NCBI GenBank assembly: GCA_016584495.1
Contig: WAID01000007.1
Span: forward strand, 2,218,001-2,282,000
Length of the DNA stretch: 64,000 bases
Source of the DNA: Celoporthe dispersa
Taxonomy: Eukaryota; Ascomycota; Sordariomycetes; Diaporthales; Cryphonectriaceae
Reading direction: 5' to 3'
Within the stretch, counting starts at the first letter, position 1; each line of letters opens with the position of its first letter. A program made the position numbers and the translations under genes. Positions 36,708 to 47,008 of the stretch are shown in pieces. The notes below the pieces were generated by a model. It was not told where the DNA came from. It was given only the letters and a program-made list of their open reading frames with translations, and did no database searches.

Positions 36708-37860
36708 ATGTTCAAGCCCAGATTACGGATACCAAGGAGGACAACAGGCCTCCTCTCGAGGCCCAGCCTGTGCCCCTCGACCACCACCACCACTCCTCCT
36801 CCTCCCCCCCACAGCTCCTCGCCCGCCTCGCCGCCGCCCCTGGCCGCGCGGTGGACAAGATCAATACACGCGACGCCGCCGAGGTGCAGGCATGTCGCGC
36901 CCAAGCTGCACGACGTCTTTGCCACGGACGGCGTGGCAGGTCTGTACTCTGCGGGCGGCTTCGATGTTGCCTACTCCAAATACCAGTCATGGTGTCTGGA
37001 GGAGCTAAACAGGCTGACAGAAGGTATGTATCCCAAAACCACACCTCACCTACGAAGCCCGACTGACATGTTGTTCCCTCTTTTTTTCTTCCCCACCCTC
37101 CCCTTTCCAGGAACCAGATACGAAGGCATCGAGGTCAAGGACCTGGCCATCATGACGTCCCGCGAGCCCGAGCTGGCCGCCATCTTCAACTACGCCTCCA
37201 TGGCCCACAACAACCACTTCTTCTTCGACGGCCTCGCCCCGCAGGGCGGCAAGGACCCCTCCGAGCACATGCCCAGCACCCTCAAGGCCGAGCTCGAGGC
37301 CTCCTTCGGCAGCCTCGAGACCCTCCAGCGCGAGCTCGTCCTGACCGCCAACGCCATGTTCGGCCCGGGCTTCGTCTGGCTCGTCCGCGCCACCGACAGC
37401 CACGGCGCCCAGCGGTTCCCCTTCCGCGTCCTGTCTACGTACCTCGCCGGCTCCCCGTACCCGGCTGCCCACTGGCGCAAGCAGGGCACCGACATGAACG
37501 CCCAGGGCGGCATCACCGACAGCGCGGGCGAGACCATCAAGCACTACTTTGACATGCAGAACGCCAGCCAGGGCCGCGCCCCCGTGCACGGGAGCGCCGC
37601 CGCGGGGGGCCCGCGAGCATCCTCGGCAAGGAGGGCGCCAAGAACCCGGCGGCGCCGGCCTCGTCCCCGTGCTGTGCGTCAACACCTGGGAGCACGCCTG
37701 GCTCTATGACTGGGACGTCGGCGGCAAGCTTGCGTACCTGACCGCGTGGTGGGACATCATCAACTGGGGCAAGGTGGCCGAGCGGGCCAGCCTGGTCGGC
37801 GGGAAGCAGATGACGGCGGAGCCCGTGCTGTCCTCGCAAGCGGCCGCGAGGGCGGCGTGA
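36708..37860 (+). CDS. Mitochondrial small-subunit ribosomal protein with Fe/Mn-SOD fold (mS42/mS43 type; two frame breaks)
   Basis: Mitoribosomal protein of the Fe/Mn superoxide dismutase fold (yeast Mrp1/Rsm26 class), a structural component of the small subunit. Two exons, 36708-37023 and 37111-37860, flank an 87-nt intron. An Arg/Ser/Pro-rich presequence (RWTRSIHATPPRCRHVAPKL) precedes the SOD N-domain (NYASMAHNNHFFFDGLAP) and C-domain (FGPGFVWLVRA, LCVNTWEHAWLYDWDVGGK). In true SOD the C-terminal metal motif is DVWEHAY; here Asp is Asn (NTWEH), which argues against catalysis. Two frame breaks occur, each explained by one missing G: in the G-run at 37,604-37,609 and near 37,648. Restored length is 355 residues, with the linker reading GGPASILGKEGAKNPGG. 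Which of mS42 or mS43 it is cannot be decided by eye. Confidence 0.85.
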
Positions 37861-38468
37861 GGAACAAGAGAAAGCATAAAACTCAATACACAAAATTTCG
37901 AAAAAGAAAATCAAGATCTTAACAAGAAATAAAAAGCAAAGACGGGAGAGGATGGAGGCCGGCAGCAGCTTGGGTTGGCGATCGGATGTAACTATATCAA
38001 GGAGGAAAGGAAGAAGGCATTTGAAAATGTTCGCAACCGTGAGCATCCATCATCTACTTGCCTACCATCTCGTGGCGTGGACATGTATAAGGTGATTCAG
38101 GCAGAAAGGCATAGACAGAAGAAGGGATGAAAGCTATGATCAAAAGCTCACAAGAGGAAGAAAAGTAGTCCCTGTAAATGCTCCATCCTTTTCGTCACTG
38201 CATCGAGACGTCATCAAAGACGCAAGAAATGAAAGCACTTTTTTTTTCCTTCTCAAAGGGGGACCGATGGTGACTCAATGGTACTATAAGAATGGGTAGT
38301 AAAGTAATAGTCGTATTGTAGAGAAAAGAAAAGAAACCTCCCACGAAAACCCAATCTGCAGGTATCTCTGTGTAAACCACCACCCCTGTAGGGGGAAACA
38401 AAACGCCACATGATGATGCACCAATATTATCTCAACCCTCTCTCCCCACACTCGTCATAATCTCATAA
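37861..38468. other. Convergent intergenic region, AT-rich 3' UTRs
   Basis: 3' ends of two convergent genes. It is A/T-rich compared with its surroundings, with runs of A near 37,895-37,935 and of T near 38,239-38,247. No gene is seen. Confidence 0.5.
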
Positions 38469-40040
38469 TTATATCTGCCTCCCAAAGTCCGAGAACCTCG
38501 TCTCCCGGTCACCAGGCTGTCCCTCGCCGAACCGCCCCGGTGGCCCCAGGCTGTGGGGCGACAGCGCGTTTTCGTCCGCGAACACGTTGATGTATGCGCC
38601 GTTCGGGGAGCTTCTACCCGTGCCTCCTGACCCGCCGCCGTATTCGCTCACGGCGTTGGTCATGGAAGGGCCCGTGGGCTCGAAGCCGCCGTAGGCCCGG
38701 GCGGACGGCATCCGCAGCGGACCCTGGAACTCAGAGCCCCGGGTCGTGTCGCGGTACAGCTCCCCGTACAGCGAGCTCGCGGCGCGGGCGCGGGGGCCAG
38801 GCGGAGACCGGGGCATCTCGCGCATCTCGCCCACCGCATCGCGATCGTCGTCGTCCACCTCGTCGGTCCAGCCATCATCGCTGCTCGAGTTCCGCTCAGC
38901 CGGGCTCCTCTCGCCGGCAGCGCCGCCGTAGTAGTCGTGGTGCAGCCCCAGGCCTGCACCACCGGCGGCGGCGGCACCCTCAGCCTCATCGGCACCAGCA
39001 TCGGACGGATGGGAGTGCGGTGTGATCTTGCGGCTGAAGTCGCTGCGCAGCGTGCCGTCATCGTGGAGGATGGGCTTGGAGATGGGGGCGCGCGTCGAGC
39101 CGCCCCTGGTGACCGGGTGGGACATGACATCGCCAAAGGCGTCAGTGCTCGCGTCGTCGGGGGTCTTCTCGGCCTGCTGCTTGCGCTTCATCTCCCTCTT
39201 GACGAAGAACATGATGATCAGCCCCAGGCAGACGGCCGCGGCGATACCGCCAATCACGCCGCCTGCCACGACGCCGGCGTGGGCCGACGAGTCGCGGCTG
39301 TTGGAGGAACCCTCGGTGCTCGAGTCACCGCTGCCGGAGGTGGAGGACGAGTCGGCCGCCGCCGAGGCTGCTGACGAGCCGGTGACGGATGAGCCTGAGG
39401 CCGTCGTCGGGCTGACGGCCGCGGTCACGGTGGCGCTGGCACCGCTGGAGCTCTGTGAGCCGCTGCTCGCCGTCGCCGCCGCGGAGGACGCCACCGAGCT
39501 CGTGCTCGGCTTGACGCTCTGGTCCGCATCCTCCTCACAGACGTCGTCGCTGGTGCACGAGTAGCCAAAGGGGCAGCACTTGTCGCCGCACGTCTCCAGG
39601 GTGCCCGTCAGGGCCGTGGTCATGACCACGGCGGCAGGGTGCTGGCTCTTGTCCTCGAGGGAGAGCTCACAGGGGATGGTCTCGATCTGCGTGCAGTTAC
39701 CGCCCGTGGGACAGCACAGCGCTGTGGTGCCGCCGGCGAGAGATATGCATGTCGAGGTCGAGGGGCAGCAGAAATCCGAAGGGAAATCCGAGCCGCACTG
39801 GACGTAGGAGGCGTCGCCACATGACGACGAGTCGCGGGCGAGGAGGCCTTCTGACAGCGGCGGTGGTGGTGATGATGAGGATGATGTTGTTATTGTTGTT
39901 GCTTGTGATCTTGGTAGGAGAGGGTTGCGGATGGTGAAGGCTGATGCGAGGGACGGTATGGCGAGGAGGACCAGGAGTGCCGCCGACGCCCTGGGCGTAT
40001 TTCCAGCCTGCCTCCTGATTGATATCCTTCTCGTCCTCAT
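38469..40040 (-). CDS. Secreted-type single-pass membrane protein with Cys-rich ectodomain (Mid2/WSC-sensor-like layout)
   Basis: No specific family name can be given. A single exon encodes 523 residues. An Arg-rich start (MRTRRISIRR) leads into a signal peptide, ALLVLLAIPSLASA. The ectodomain begins with about 15 cysteines in the pattern CGDASYVQC, DFCCPSTSTC, LCCPTGGNC and CGDKCCPFGYSC; the CCPxGxxC motifs recall granulin-like knots. A Ser/Thr/Ala-rich stalk of about 110 residues follows, likely O-glycosylated, then a Gly-rich transmembrane helix (AGGVIGGIAAAVCLGLIIMFF), a basic stop-transfer stretch (KREMKRKQQ) and a 240-residue acidic, Ser/Gly-rich cytosolic tail. The layout is that of fungal cell-wall stress sensors such as Mid2 or Wsc proteins, but no WSC domain is present, so a sensor role is inference. 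Start is the first ATG of the frame. Confidence 0.85.
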   Translation of the reverse strand: MRTRRISIRRQAGNTPRASAALLVLLAIPSLASAFTIRNPLLPRSQATTITTSSSSSPPPPLSEGLLARDSSSCGDASYVQCGSDFPSDFCCPSTSTCISLAGGTTALCCPTGGNCTQIETIPCELSLEDKSQHPAAVVMTTALTGTLETCGDKCCPFGYSCTSDDVCEEDADQSVKPSTSSVASSAAATASSGSQSSSGASATVTAAVSPTTASGSSVTGSSAASAAADSSSTSGSGDSSTEGSSNSRDSSAHAGVVAGGVIGGIAAAVCLGLIIMFFVKREMKRKQQAEKTPDDASTDAFGDVMSHPVTRGGSTRAPISKPILHDDGTLRSDFSRKITPHSHPSDAGADEAEGAAAAGGAGLGLHHDYYGGAAGERSPAERNSSSDDGWTDEVDDDDRDAVGEMREMPRSPPGPRARAASSLYGELYRDTTRGSEFQGPLRMPSARAYGGFEPTGPSMTNAVSEYGGGSGGTGRSSPNGAYINVFADENALSPHSLGPPGRFGEGQPGDRETRFSDFGRQI

Positions 40041-43000
40041 CCTGTCTGTGTTATGCTGGTGCTCCTCGATGTTGTGGTATGTTGTGTGCTAAGGTAGCTC
40101 AAAGGCCGGCGGCGTGTAGCCGGGAACGAGTGTTGTGTGCGCTCTGTTTTGTGTGAGGCGGGATGGAAGGCTCTCCCGAACGGTCAACGTCTTCTCTTTC
40201 CTTCTCTCGGGTCGGGTGTCTCTCCAGGAGACAGATGGAAGTTCCAGTAATTAGATTAAACAGATGGTGAGTGAGTGAGCGTGTGTGTGTGTGTGTGTGA
40301 GAGAGAGACCAAAAGGCAGTAGCAACCAGGCCACAGTCTTTTCTGCAGTCAGTCACAGGTATAAAAGAGATATGATCGACAAGAGGATTGTCCCAGTTTG
40401 GGTGTGTACACGTCGGCTACAGGACGATGAACAACGGCAGCTTGTCGTGGGGTCTGCAAGGCGAAGGAGAGAAAAAAGTGAGAAAGGGAGAAGCGGAAAA
40501 AAAAAGACGGAGGACAGAGGGACAAAGAGAAGGCGAACAGGCAGAGAAAGAAATGAAAATACAACAAGCCGGCAGGGTAGAAGCAGAGCTGGGCGCGAGA
40601 GAAAGACCACCTCACCTCACCTCACCTCACCTGGATGACGTCCTCGGGCAGGGCGTTACATGTCCCGAAGCGCCTTTGTCGTGACTTCAAAGGACTGGGC
40701 CCCGGGGTACGACCATGTCATGTCCACTGCGCTCGACAGGTTCTCGACCCGAACCGGGGGGTCGCAAGAATGCAAGCAATGGCGCGGGGGCCCGATCTCC
40801 AGGCCCTCCATGACCAACGGATACGCAGACACGTCGGTGTCCTCGGCGGCAGGACAGTCAGGACGAGTCGAGACGACTGGCCGTGGTGCACCTAACCGCT
40901 GTCGACTGTGGGGAGTCATCAAAACAAGCGCACGGCACGGCAGGGCAGTGCATGACAAGGCGTCAAGGTGGAAAAGACCGAGAGAGACACCCTGGGAGGC
41001 TTGTCTGATAGGACACAGCGAGATTGAAACACCTGGCGGGGGTGGACGCCAGACCGCCCAGGTTGGCCCGTATCCACACCACAAGCGCGTGTGTAGGACA
41101 GGCTGGCCTCGGTGGCTCTGTCGTTTCGACAGCGTCAAAGGTCGCAGAAATGAGAGGCTGTGGTGAAGCGCCTTGACGGACGGTGAAGGGCCACTTGGTT
41201 GGTGGGGAAGGAAAAGGGAGAACGGGGTTGCTTTGCTGTTGCGTTTTGGCTGGTGGGAAAAGAAAAGGGTGAGGTGCAGGTCGGCCCAGTCGCGCCTGTG
41301 TTGAAACTTGTTGAAACGGTTGGTTGATGTTTGTCCACGCTGGAAACAACCAGGGGCGACCTGGGCAGGGGCCCCCCGAGCGTGGCTTGCTAAGTCAGCC
41401 AGGGCCTGTTCTGCTCTGCTCTGACGGGCCGGGGCCAGGTGTGCACGCTTCAGGCTTGTGGCAGGTGCCACGGGTACGTACTACTTACTGTATGGCGCTG
41501 ACACATGATGAATTATTATGTAAGACCCATCAATCAGCTGCCACCAAGGGAATTAAAACCCCTGGAAACTCCCTCTCCTTCCCTTGCCTTCCGTCCAACC
41601 TCACCATCTTCTCAATATGGAATGGCTGCTTGGCTGCCGACCAGGGCATTGCTTCAGGGAGCGCATAGAGAGAGACCATAGCAGTGCCGTGGTAAGAATA
41701 GTATTGATGGTGCCTTTGCCACATCGAAACATCCCGTGGTAGAATACTGCCATACTGCGCAGTGATAAGTAGCAGTGGACATCTACACATGAGCTTCCCC
41801 TCACCCCGCCCTTGATACCATCTGTGCTTCGCCCAGCCTGGACCAGCGCTGTTTTCCACTGTATCTCGTTCCTTCTCGATGGGACGCGGACATACACAAA
41901 CGACATACTTTTATAGTTCTATGTACGTACGCTGTTAGGTACCGTCTTCTGCAGATTTGCATGGGTCTCGAGATAAGGGTGATCCGTGGTCCTTGCTATC
42001 GTGTTGCGTTTCTTGTCCTTGGTTGCCCCTGCATGGCACATATCAAAGAGAAGGTGAGGGAAGACGGGAAGGGAGGAAAAACAAAACCACGACTCGTGAT
42101 GAGACATATACCGATACTGTTATGGCAAGGGGGACAGCATTGCTTGCATCCAATTGATAGAGTTAGTGTGTCCAATGTGTATGGGAGAGTGTGTTTTGTA
42201 TGTTTGTTTGTGTCTGTGCTGTGTGTGGTGTCCCCCCCTTCAAGGGCTGTTTTTTTTTTTGGGGGGGGGGGTGTCCTGTGGATACATACTAAGTGCTATT
42301 ACATACTAGGTCGGACACTTGTTCCCGCACCGCGCCGAACCGACTAGACTTTTCTTTGACCGAGCACGGCTGTTTCGGTCAGTGCGCTGGCGTGGGGACC
42401 CGAGAGAATGACAAGCAGCCGGGACAAGGGCGGGGCCAGAAGGGTGGAGGAGGAGGCTCGATCGGATGTTCGGTTCCTTGTGTTCGGCCCTGCCAACACG
42501 GCCAAGAGGAGGAGGGATGAGGCGATCCTCACTTTCCCTGGTCAGTGCTGTGGATATCATAATTGTCTCGCCGGCCACACAGTATAGGCCCTCGCTGCTT
42601 ATCAACATTCCCTTTCCCTCTCCTCCGCGTCTGGATATGAACTCCGCATTACCTTGTCTCGGAGGAGAGAGGGACAAGGACAAGGAGACGCCGAGCACTA
42701 AACAGCAGAAGCCCCATACTGTGCACGTAACTTACGTAGGTTCGTATACTGATCCAAGTGCAGTGTCTGCTTCTGTCTCTTGTGTCGTCTCGCTGGCCTT
42801 ACATCACCATGTGCCCCCAGTGATGTTTACCACACCCACTTTTGTCATCAGTCGTAGCGAGAAGGCACTCCGCTTACGACGATGACGATGATGATGATAG
42901 TGACTACATACGTAAGTACCATGATAGGATTCTGCTCTGCTGCGCTCTGCTCTGCTTATCTTGTCCCAGACTACCTTCTCCATCGCCGCCTCTTATAATC

Positions 43001-43907
43001 AATGAAGCAGCGACATAGTATTCCTACACATAATAATCCCTAAGAGCAATCTCTTGAATGCTTCCTAGCAGCAGCGTCTGACTCATTCTAATACAACATC
43101 GTAAACGTTCTCTAGGACCCCTACTTACCTACGCCATCTATGGACCATACCGTAGTAGTCGTATGAGCCTGGCAGGTCAATCCCCCGCCCTCTAGTTGAC
43201 CATCCCCAATCTCCAATCCTATGTGGACAATTCTTGATAGGCTTGTGTTACTATACCTACTATAGTGCACGGTATTACAGTACTTACCATAATTACTATT
43301 GTAGTTCCAGTCAGTATTAACACTGTGGCACCGCAATAGTATAATCCTCTACTGCAACCTCGTTAGAAAGAAAGAAAAAAAGAAGAACAACAGAAAAAGG
43401 GGGGGAGGAAAGACCGACCAACCAACCAACTAACTGACTGCTGCGGCCTCAAGGGGCTCCATCCGGTGGGGGAGAGAGAGGCGAAGAAAGTAGTGCCTGG
43501 CCGCAGAATGCTCGCCCTTGGAGTGGTTCATCACAGGCCAAAAAGTCAGACGGTTGGGTTCCTCTTTATGGCAAGTCGGGACCCGGTGTAAGAGTGACTA
43601 AGTAGCTAATTAAAATATGATACATGATCCCCATCTGGTTATTAGGAGAAGCCTATGTGGCACAGCGGATGTAGACAGACGTCGGTCGTGATAACCAATC
43701 CTTGCTGTATGCGTCCCCTCTCCTAGTATTCCTCCAAGGGTCCACCTCAAGCCAGGCTGCGTTCTCGTCCCGGACGGCTTCCGACAGCTCCAGAGATATG
43801 ATATTATAGAGAAAGAAGCACCGCCTAGATCAAGAGTCAGCCCGAGGACGAACGAATAAGCGACAGAGTATTATTACCACCATCGTCATCACACCACCAC
43901 CAACACC
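40041..43907. other. 3.9-kb gene-poor region
   Basis: Between two divergent genes. Its contents include a GT repeat near 40,280-40,299, a perfect ACCTC tandem repeat at 40,608-40,632, a T10/G10 block near 42,250-42,270, and AT-richer sequence from about 42,900 to 43,330. The longest ORF (minus strand, 40,656-41,471) has no recognisable domain and poor codon structure, and I do not accept it. No RNA gene was recognised. Confidence 0.5.
40608..40632. repeat. (ACCTC)5 pentanucleotide repeat
   Basis: Five perfect ACCTC units in the upstream region of the Cys-rich surface protein gene. Confidence 0.9.
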
Positions 43908-45397
43908 ATGGCTTCTTCTCCTCAGTCCCCGGCAGGACCTGACAAGGTCATCCGCTGCACTACTTTGACGACTCGCCCATGTTCAGCAGGATCACGATGT
44001 ACGCCCTTATGGTCTTTGACGAGGTGCTGGAGCCAGAGAAGCTGCGCGGCAGCCTCGATAGGCTCGTGCGGCGCGACACCTGGCAGAAGCTCGGCGGGAG
44101 GGTCAGGAAAGGAGTACGTCATGCCATCTCCCTCACACAACACCCTTCCCGCCTTTTCTCCTCATGTCGCCTCTTCTCATGTCCACCGCCGGGGGGGGGG
44201 GGGGAGGAAAAAAGAGAAAAACTAACCCAAGCACCCGCCTCCCCCGGCCTCTCTGGCGCGCGACTGCAGGCAAAGGGTCTCGAGTACCATGTCCCCCAGC
44301 AGTTCACCGATGAGCGCCCGGCCATCGCATACACGCACCTCGCCCACGACGTGCCGAGGGCGGAGCACCCGGTCGCGTGCAAGCTCTCCACGGCAGCGAG
44401 GCTCCCGACGGAGCTGCCGGCGGCGGTGGGCAACCCGGAGGAGTGGCGTGCGGGGCGGACTCGCCCAGGTCGCTCGAGGACTACACCCTCACGGACCGGC
44501 CGGTGCTGGGCCTCCGCATCGTGTCCTTCACGGACTCGACCGTCGTGACCATCCACTGGCTGCACGTCGCGGCCGACGCCATGGGCCTGCGCGCCGTTGT
44601 CGACAGCTGGGTCCTGATCCTGCAGGGGCGCGAGGGCGAGGTCCCGTCCCTGCACGGCTTCGACGAGGACCCCCTCCGCGAGCTGGGCATGCACCCCGAG
44701 GAGGCGTACGAGGTCGCCGGCTCGGCGCTGGGGGCCCTGGCCACGGGGTCCTACGTCCTGCGCAACGGCTACCGCCTGCTCCTCGGCAGCAAGGAGAACC
44801 GCACCGTGTGCATCCCGCCGCGGTTCTGGGAGAGGATGCGCGAGGACTGCCTCCGGGAGCTGCGCGACGCGGGCGACCCCAGCCCGTTCCTCACGGAGAA
44901 CGACGTCCTCACCGCCTGGTGGTCGAGGCTCGCCGTGTGCCACCTCCCCGCCGGCAAGCCCGTCACCATCATGCAGGCCATGTCCGCGCGCAAGGCCCTC
45001 GCGGGCGACCTGCTCCCGCCCGGCAGGCTGTACGTCGGCAACTGCCTCATCTTCAAGAACCTGCTCCGCACCAAGAGGGACATGGACGCCTCCCTGGCCC
45101 GCCTGGCCCCTGGGTCCCCTGCCCGTCTTCTTCGGCGCCGCCAACATGCACCACATGGGCTATTCCAACTGGCTCAAGTCCGGCCTGTACATGGCCGGCT
45201 TCTCGTCCGCCGCGGCGAGGGAGCTCGGCGGGGCCCTCACCCTCTGCTTCGTCTCCCAGGCCCAGACGGGCCTGCCCTACCCTGAGGGCTTCATCATCAC
45301 CGGTAAGGACGCCAAGGGGAACTACCGGCTGGAGGGGTACCGGCCTGCCGGTCTGTGGGAGAAGATCGAGGAGGAGCTGGCCGCGGGGACGAGATGA
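43908..45397 (+). CDS. BAHD-like acyltransferase, transferase family (three frame breaks)
   Basis: Acyl-CoA-dependent acyltransferase of the fungal transferase family related to BAHD enzymes; the acceptor substrate is unknown. Two exons, 43908-44113 and 44270-45397, flank a 156-nt intron that is itself open in frame. The catalytic HxxxD motif is HVAAD within IHWLHVAADAMGL. The segments LHYFDDSPMFS, TENDVLTAWWSRL and FGAANMHHMGYSNWLKSGLY follow the family order, but a canonical DFGWG motif is not seen. Three frame breaks occur: a missing C near 43,954 (before LHYFDD), a missing G in 44,452-44,455 (before ADSPRSLEDYTL), and an extra base in about 45,096-45,118, probably the CCC at 45,098-45,100. 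Corrected length is 444 residues. Three breaks could mean a pseudogene, but the same error type hits essential genes nearby. It does not resemble any neighbour functionally. Confidence 0.75.
44114..44269 (+). other. Stop-free intron of the acyltransferase gene
   Basis: The donor is GTACGT and the acceptor CTGCAG, phase 0, joining VRKG to AKGLEYHV. Its 156-nt length is a multiple of three and it has no in-frame stop, so retention would insert 52 residues. A G-run lies within it (about 44,190-44,202). Confidence 0.65.
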
Positions 45398-47008
45398 AAG
45401 AATGGGAAACCCCTGCTGGGAGGAGATCAGGGGTTTGGGGGAAGGAAAGGGGGGGGGGAGGCGGAGAGAGAAGAGGAGGAAGGAGCAGGAGGACTGGCGG
45501 CTTGATTTTTATTTTATTTTATTTACTTGCACTTGATTTTTTTTGGTCCCTTCCCCTTCTTGTCCTTCCTTGTTAGCTGTTCATGTTCATGTTCATTCCT
45601 TCTCTTTTTCTGCTTCCTTCTCAACTTGTAAACTCAAAGAGAATAATACAAGGCGCATCCCTGAACAGTCCTGAACCAAGCGCTGGTAGGTAAGTTCAGG
45701 GCGCGCCTTCTCATGCATCCAAGTCTATTATTCGTGGGCGGCAGGAACACAGCGTTTTGATCCCCAACACAAGCAACTAAACCAGACAAAGGTACAAAAG
45801 TCCGGTCATGACCTTGCCATTGGCCCTCCTCCAGCCTGAGAGTCTAGAAGGTGGGGGTGTGGCAACGCAAAGCCACGATGGATGGGCGTCAAGGCATGTT
45901 TTCTATTTTTTTTGCCACCTCTTCAGCAGGAACCTGGGGGGGGGGGGGTGTTGCTGGCCACAGTACAGATCGCGGCTGCACCACCCTTCCTTACCGCCCG
46001 CCGCCGCGTGTCTCCGTGGGCTGGGGTGGCCACCAGTCAGTGGGCCACGATGGCCTCAATCCGCAAGACTGTGGCGCGCGTCTATACGTAGAGCGAGTGC
46101 GAGTTTCATGTTCCACCAAACAAATCACCAATTGAAAAGCATCGGGACCAGGTTTATTTTTTAAAAATAATATTGTTTTTTGGTTTATTTATTCTGACTA
46201 GGTTTTTCCCTCCATTGGCGTACCGATGCCGCCATTACGGAGAACGTCGTCCCCATCGCCGTGGGCACGCGTTTGAGAAAGACTCGAGGCGGCTATCTTA
46301 CTCTAAAGAGTACTGCACGAACTCGTGGGTATATAATAAAGTCCTTCCCTCCTTCCAGCCCACTCTGTGATCTGCCTTGCAAAAGAAAAGAGGAAGAGGA
46401 GGAAAAGAAAAAGGGAAAAAAAAGATGAAAAGAACCAAAGACCAAGCAATGCTCCCTGAGACTGACTTGTCGCCCAAAATGGAAATTGGTATATAAGCCC
46501 ACACAAACACACTTTGTCTCAGTGGACTCCCCTCCCAAAATAAAAAAAAAATCCCCAGACACGACACGCGCACAAGAACTCCTGCCCATGCATGGTTTAC
46601 TATAGGGAGTGTTGTGTAAGTTGGGAAGAGACTGAAACACGAACGGCTAATTCTGTAATAGAGATTTCCGTGTCGCCTGGTTTCGCTCGTCCTCGTTCGT
46701 TTTGTTTGTTGCTTCATTTCTCAAGGATATCCGCTCGCTGCTCATCAGCCCAGCTGCAGAAGGGCGCTTTCGTCGTCAATCTTCATCCAAAAAGGGGTTC
46801 AGTGTCGTCCGGAACCGTTAGGTATCATTTCCTCATCTCATAAATTGCCTCGCGGCAGCCGTCTAGGTTTAAAAATATGTTTGGAAAAAAAAAATAAAAG
46901 GGGTATGGGTTGGCCGAGGAGAAGGGCTAGTCGGCAGAGGGGAGAGACAGCAGGGAAAACATGCAGCAGGCGGATGCAGAGTCAGGGTATTCCTGTCGCG
47001 CCCATCAT
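45398..47008. other. Convergent intergenic region, no gene seen
   Basis: 3' ends of the acyltransferase and transcription-factor genes plus spacer. Contents include G-runs near 45,449-45,458 and 45,939-45,948, AT-rich stretches near 46,150-46,190 and A-rich tracts near 46,385-46,430. ORFs on the minus strand near 46,300-46,700 have no recognisable domain. Confidence 0.5.

Noticed and set aside
36708..37860. Annotation as superoxide dismutase
   Set aside because: The metal motif is altered and an extended presequence and family features fit the mitoribosomal SOD-fold proteins.
40656..41471. 271-codon minus-strand ORF in the 40-44 kb spacer
   Set aside because: No recognisable domain, signal or conserved motif, and amino-acid composition resembles translated non-coding DNA.
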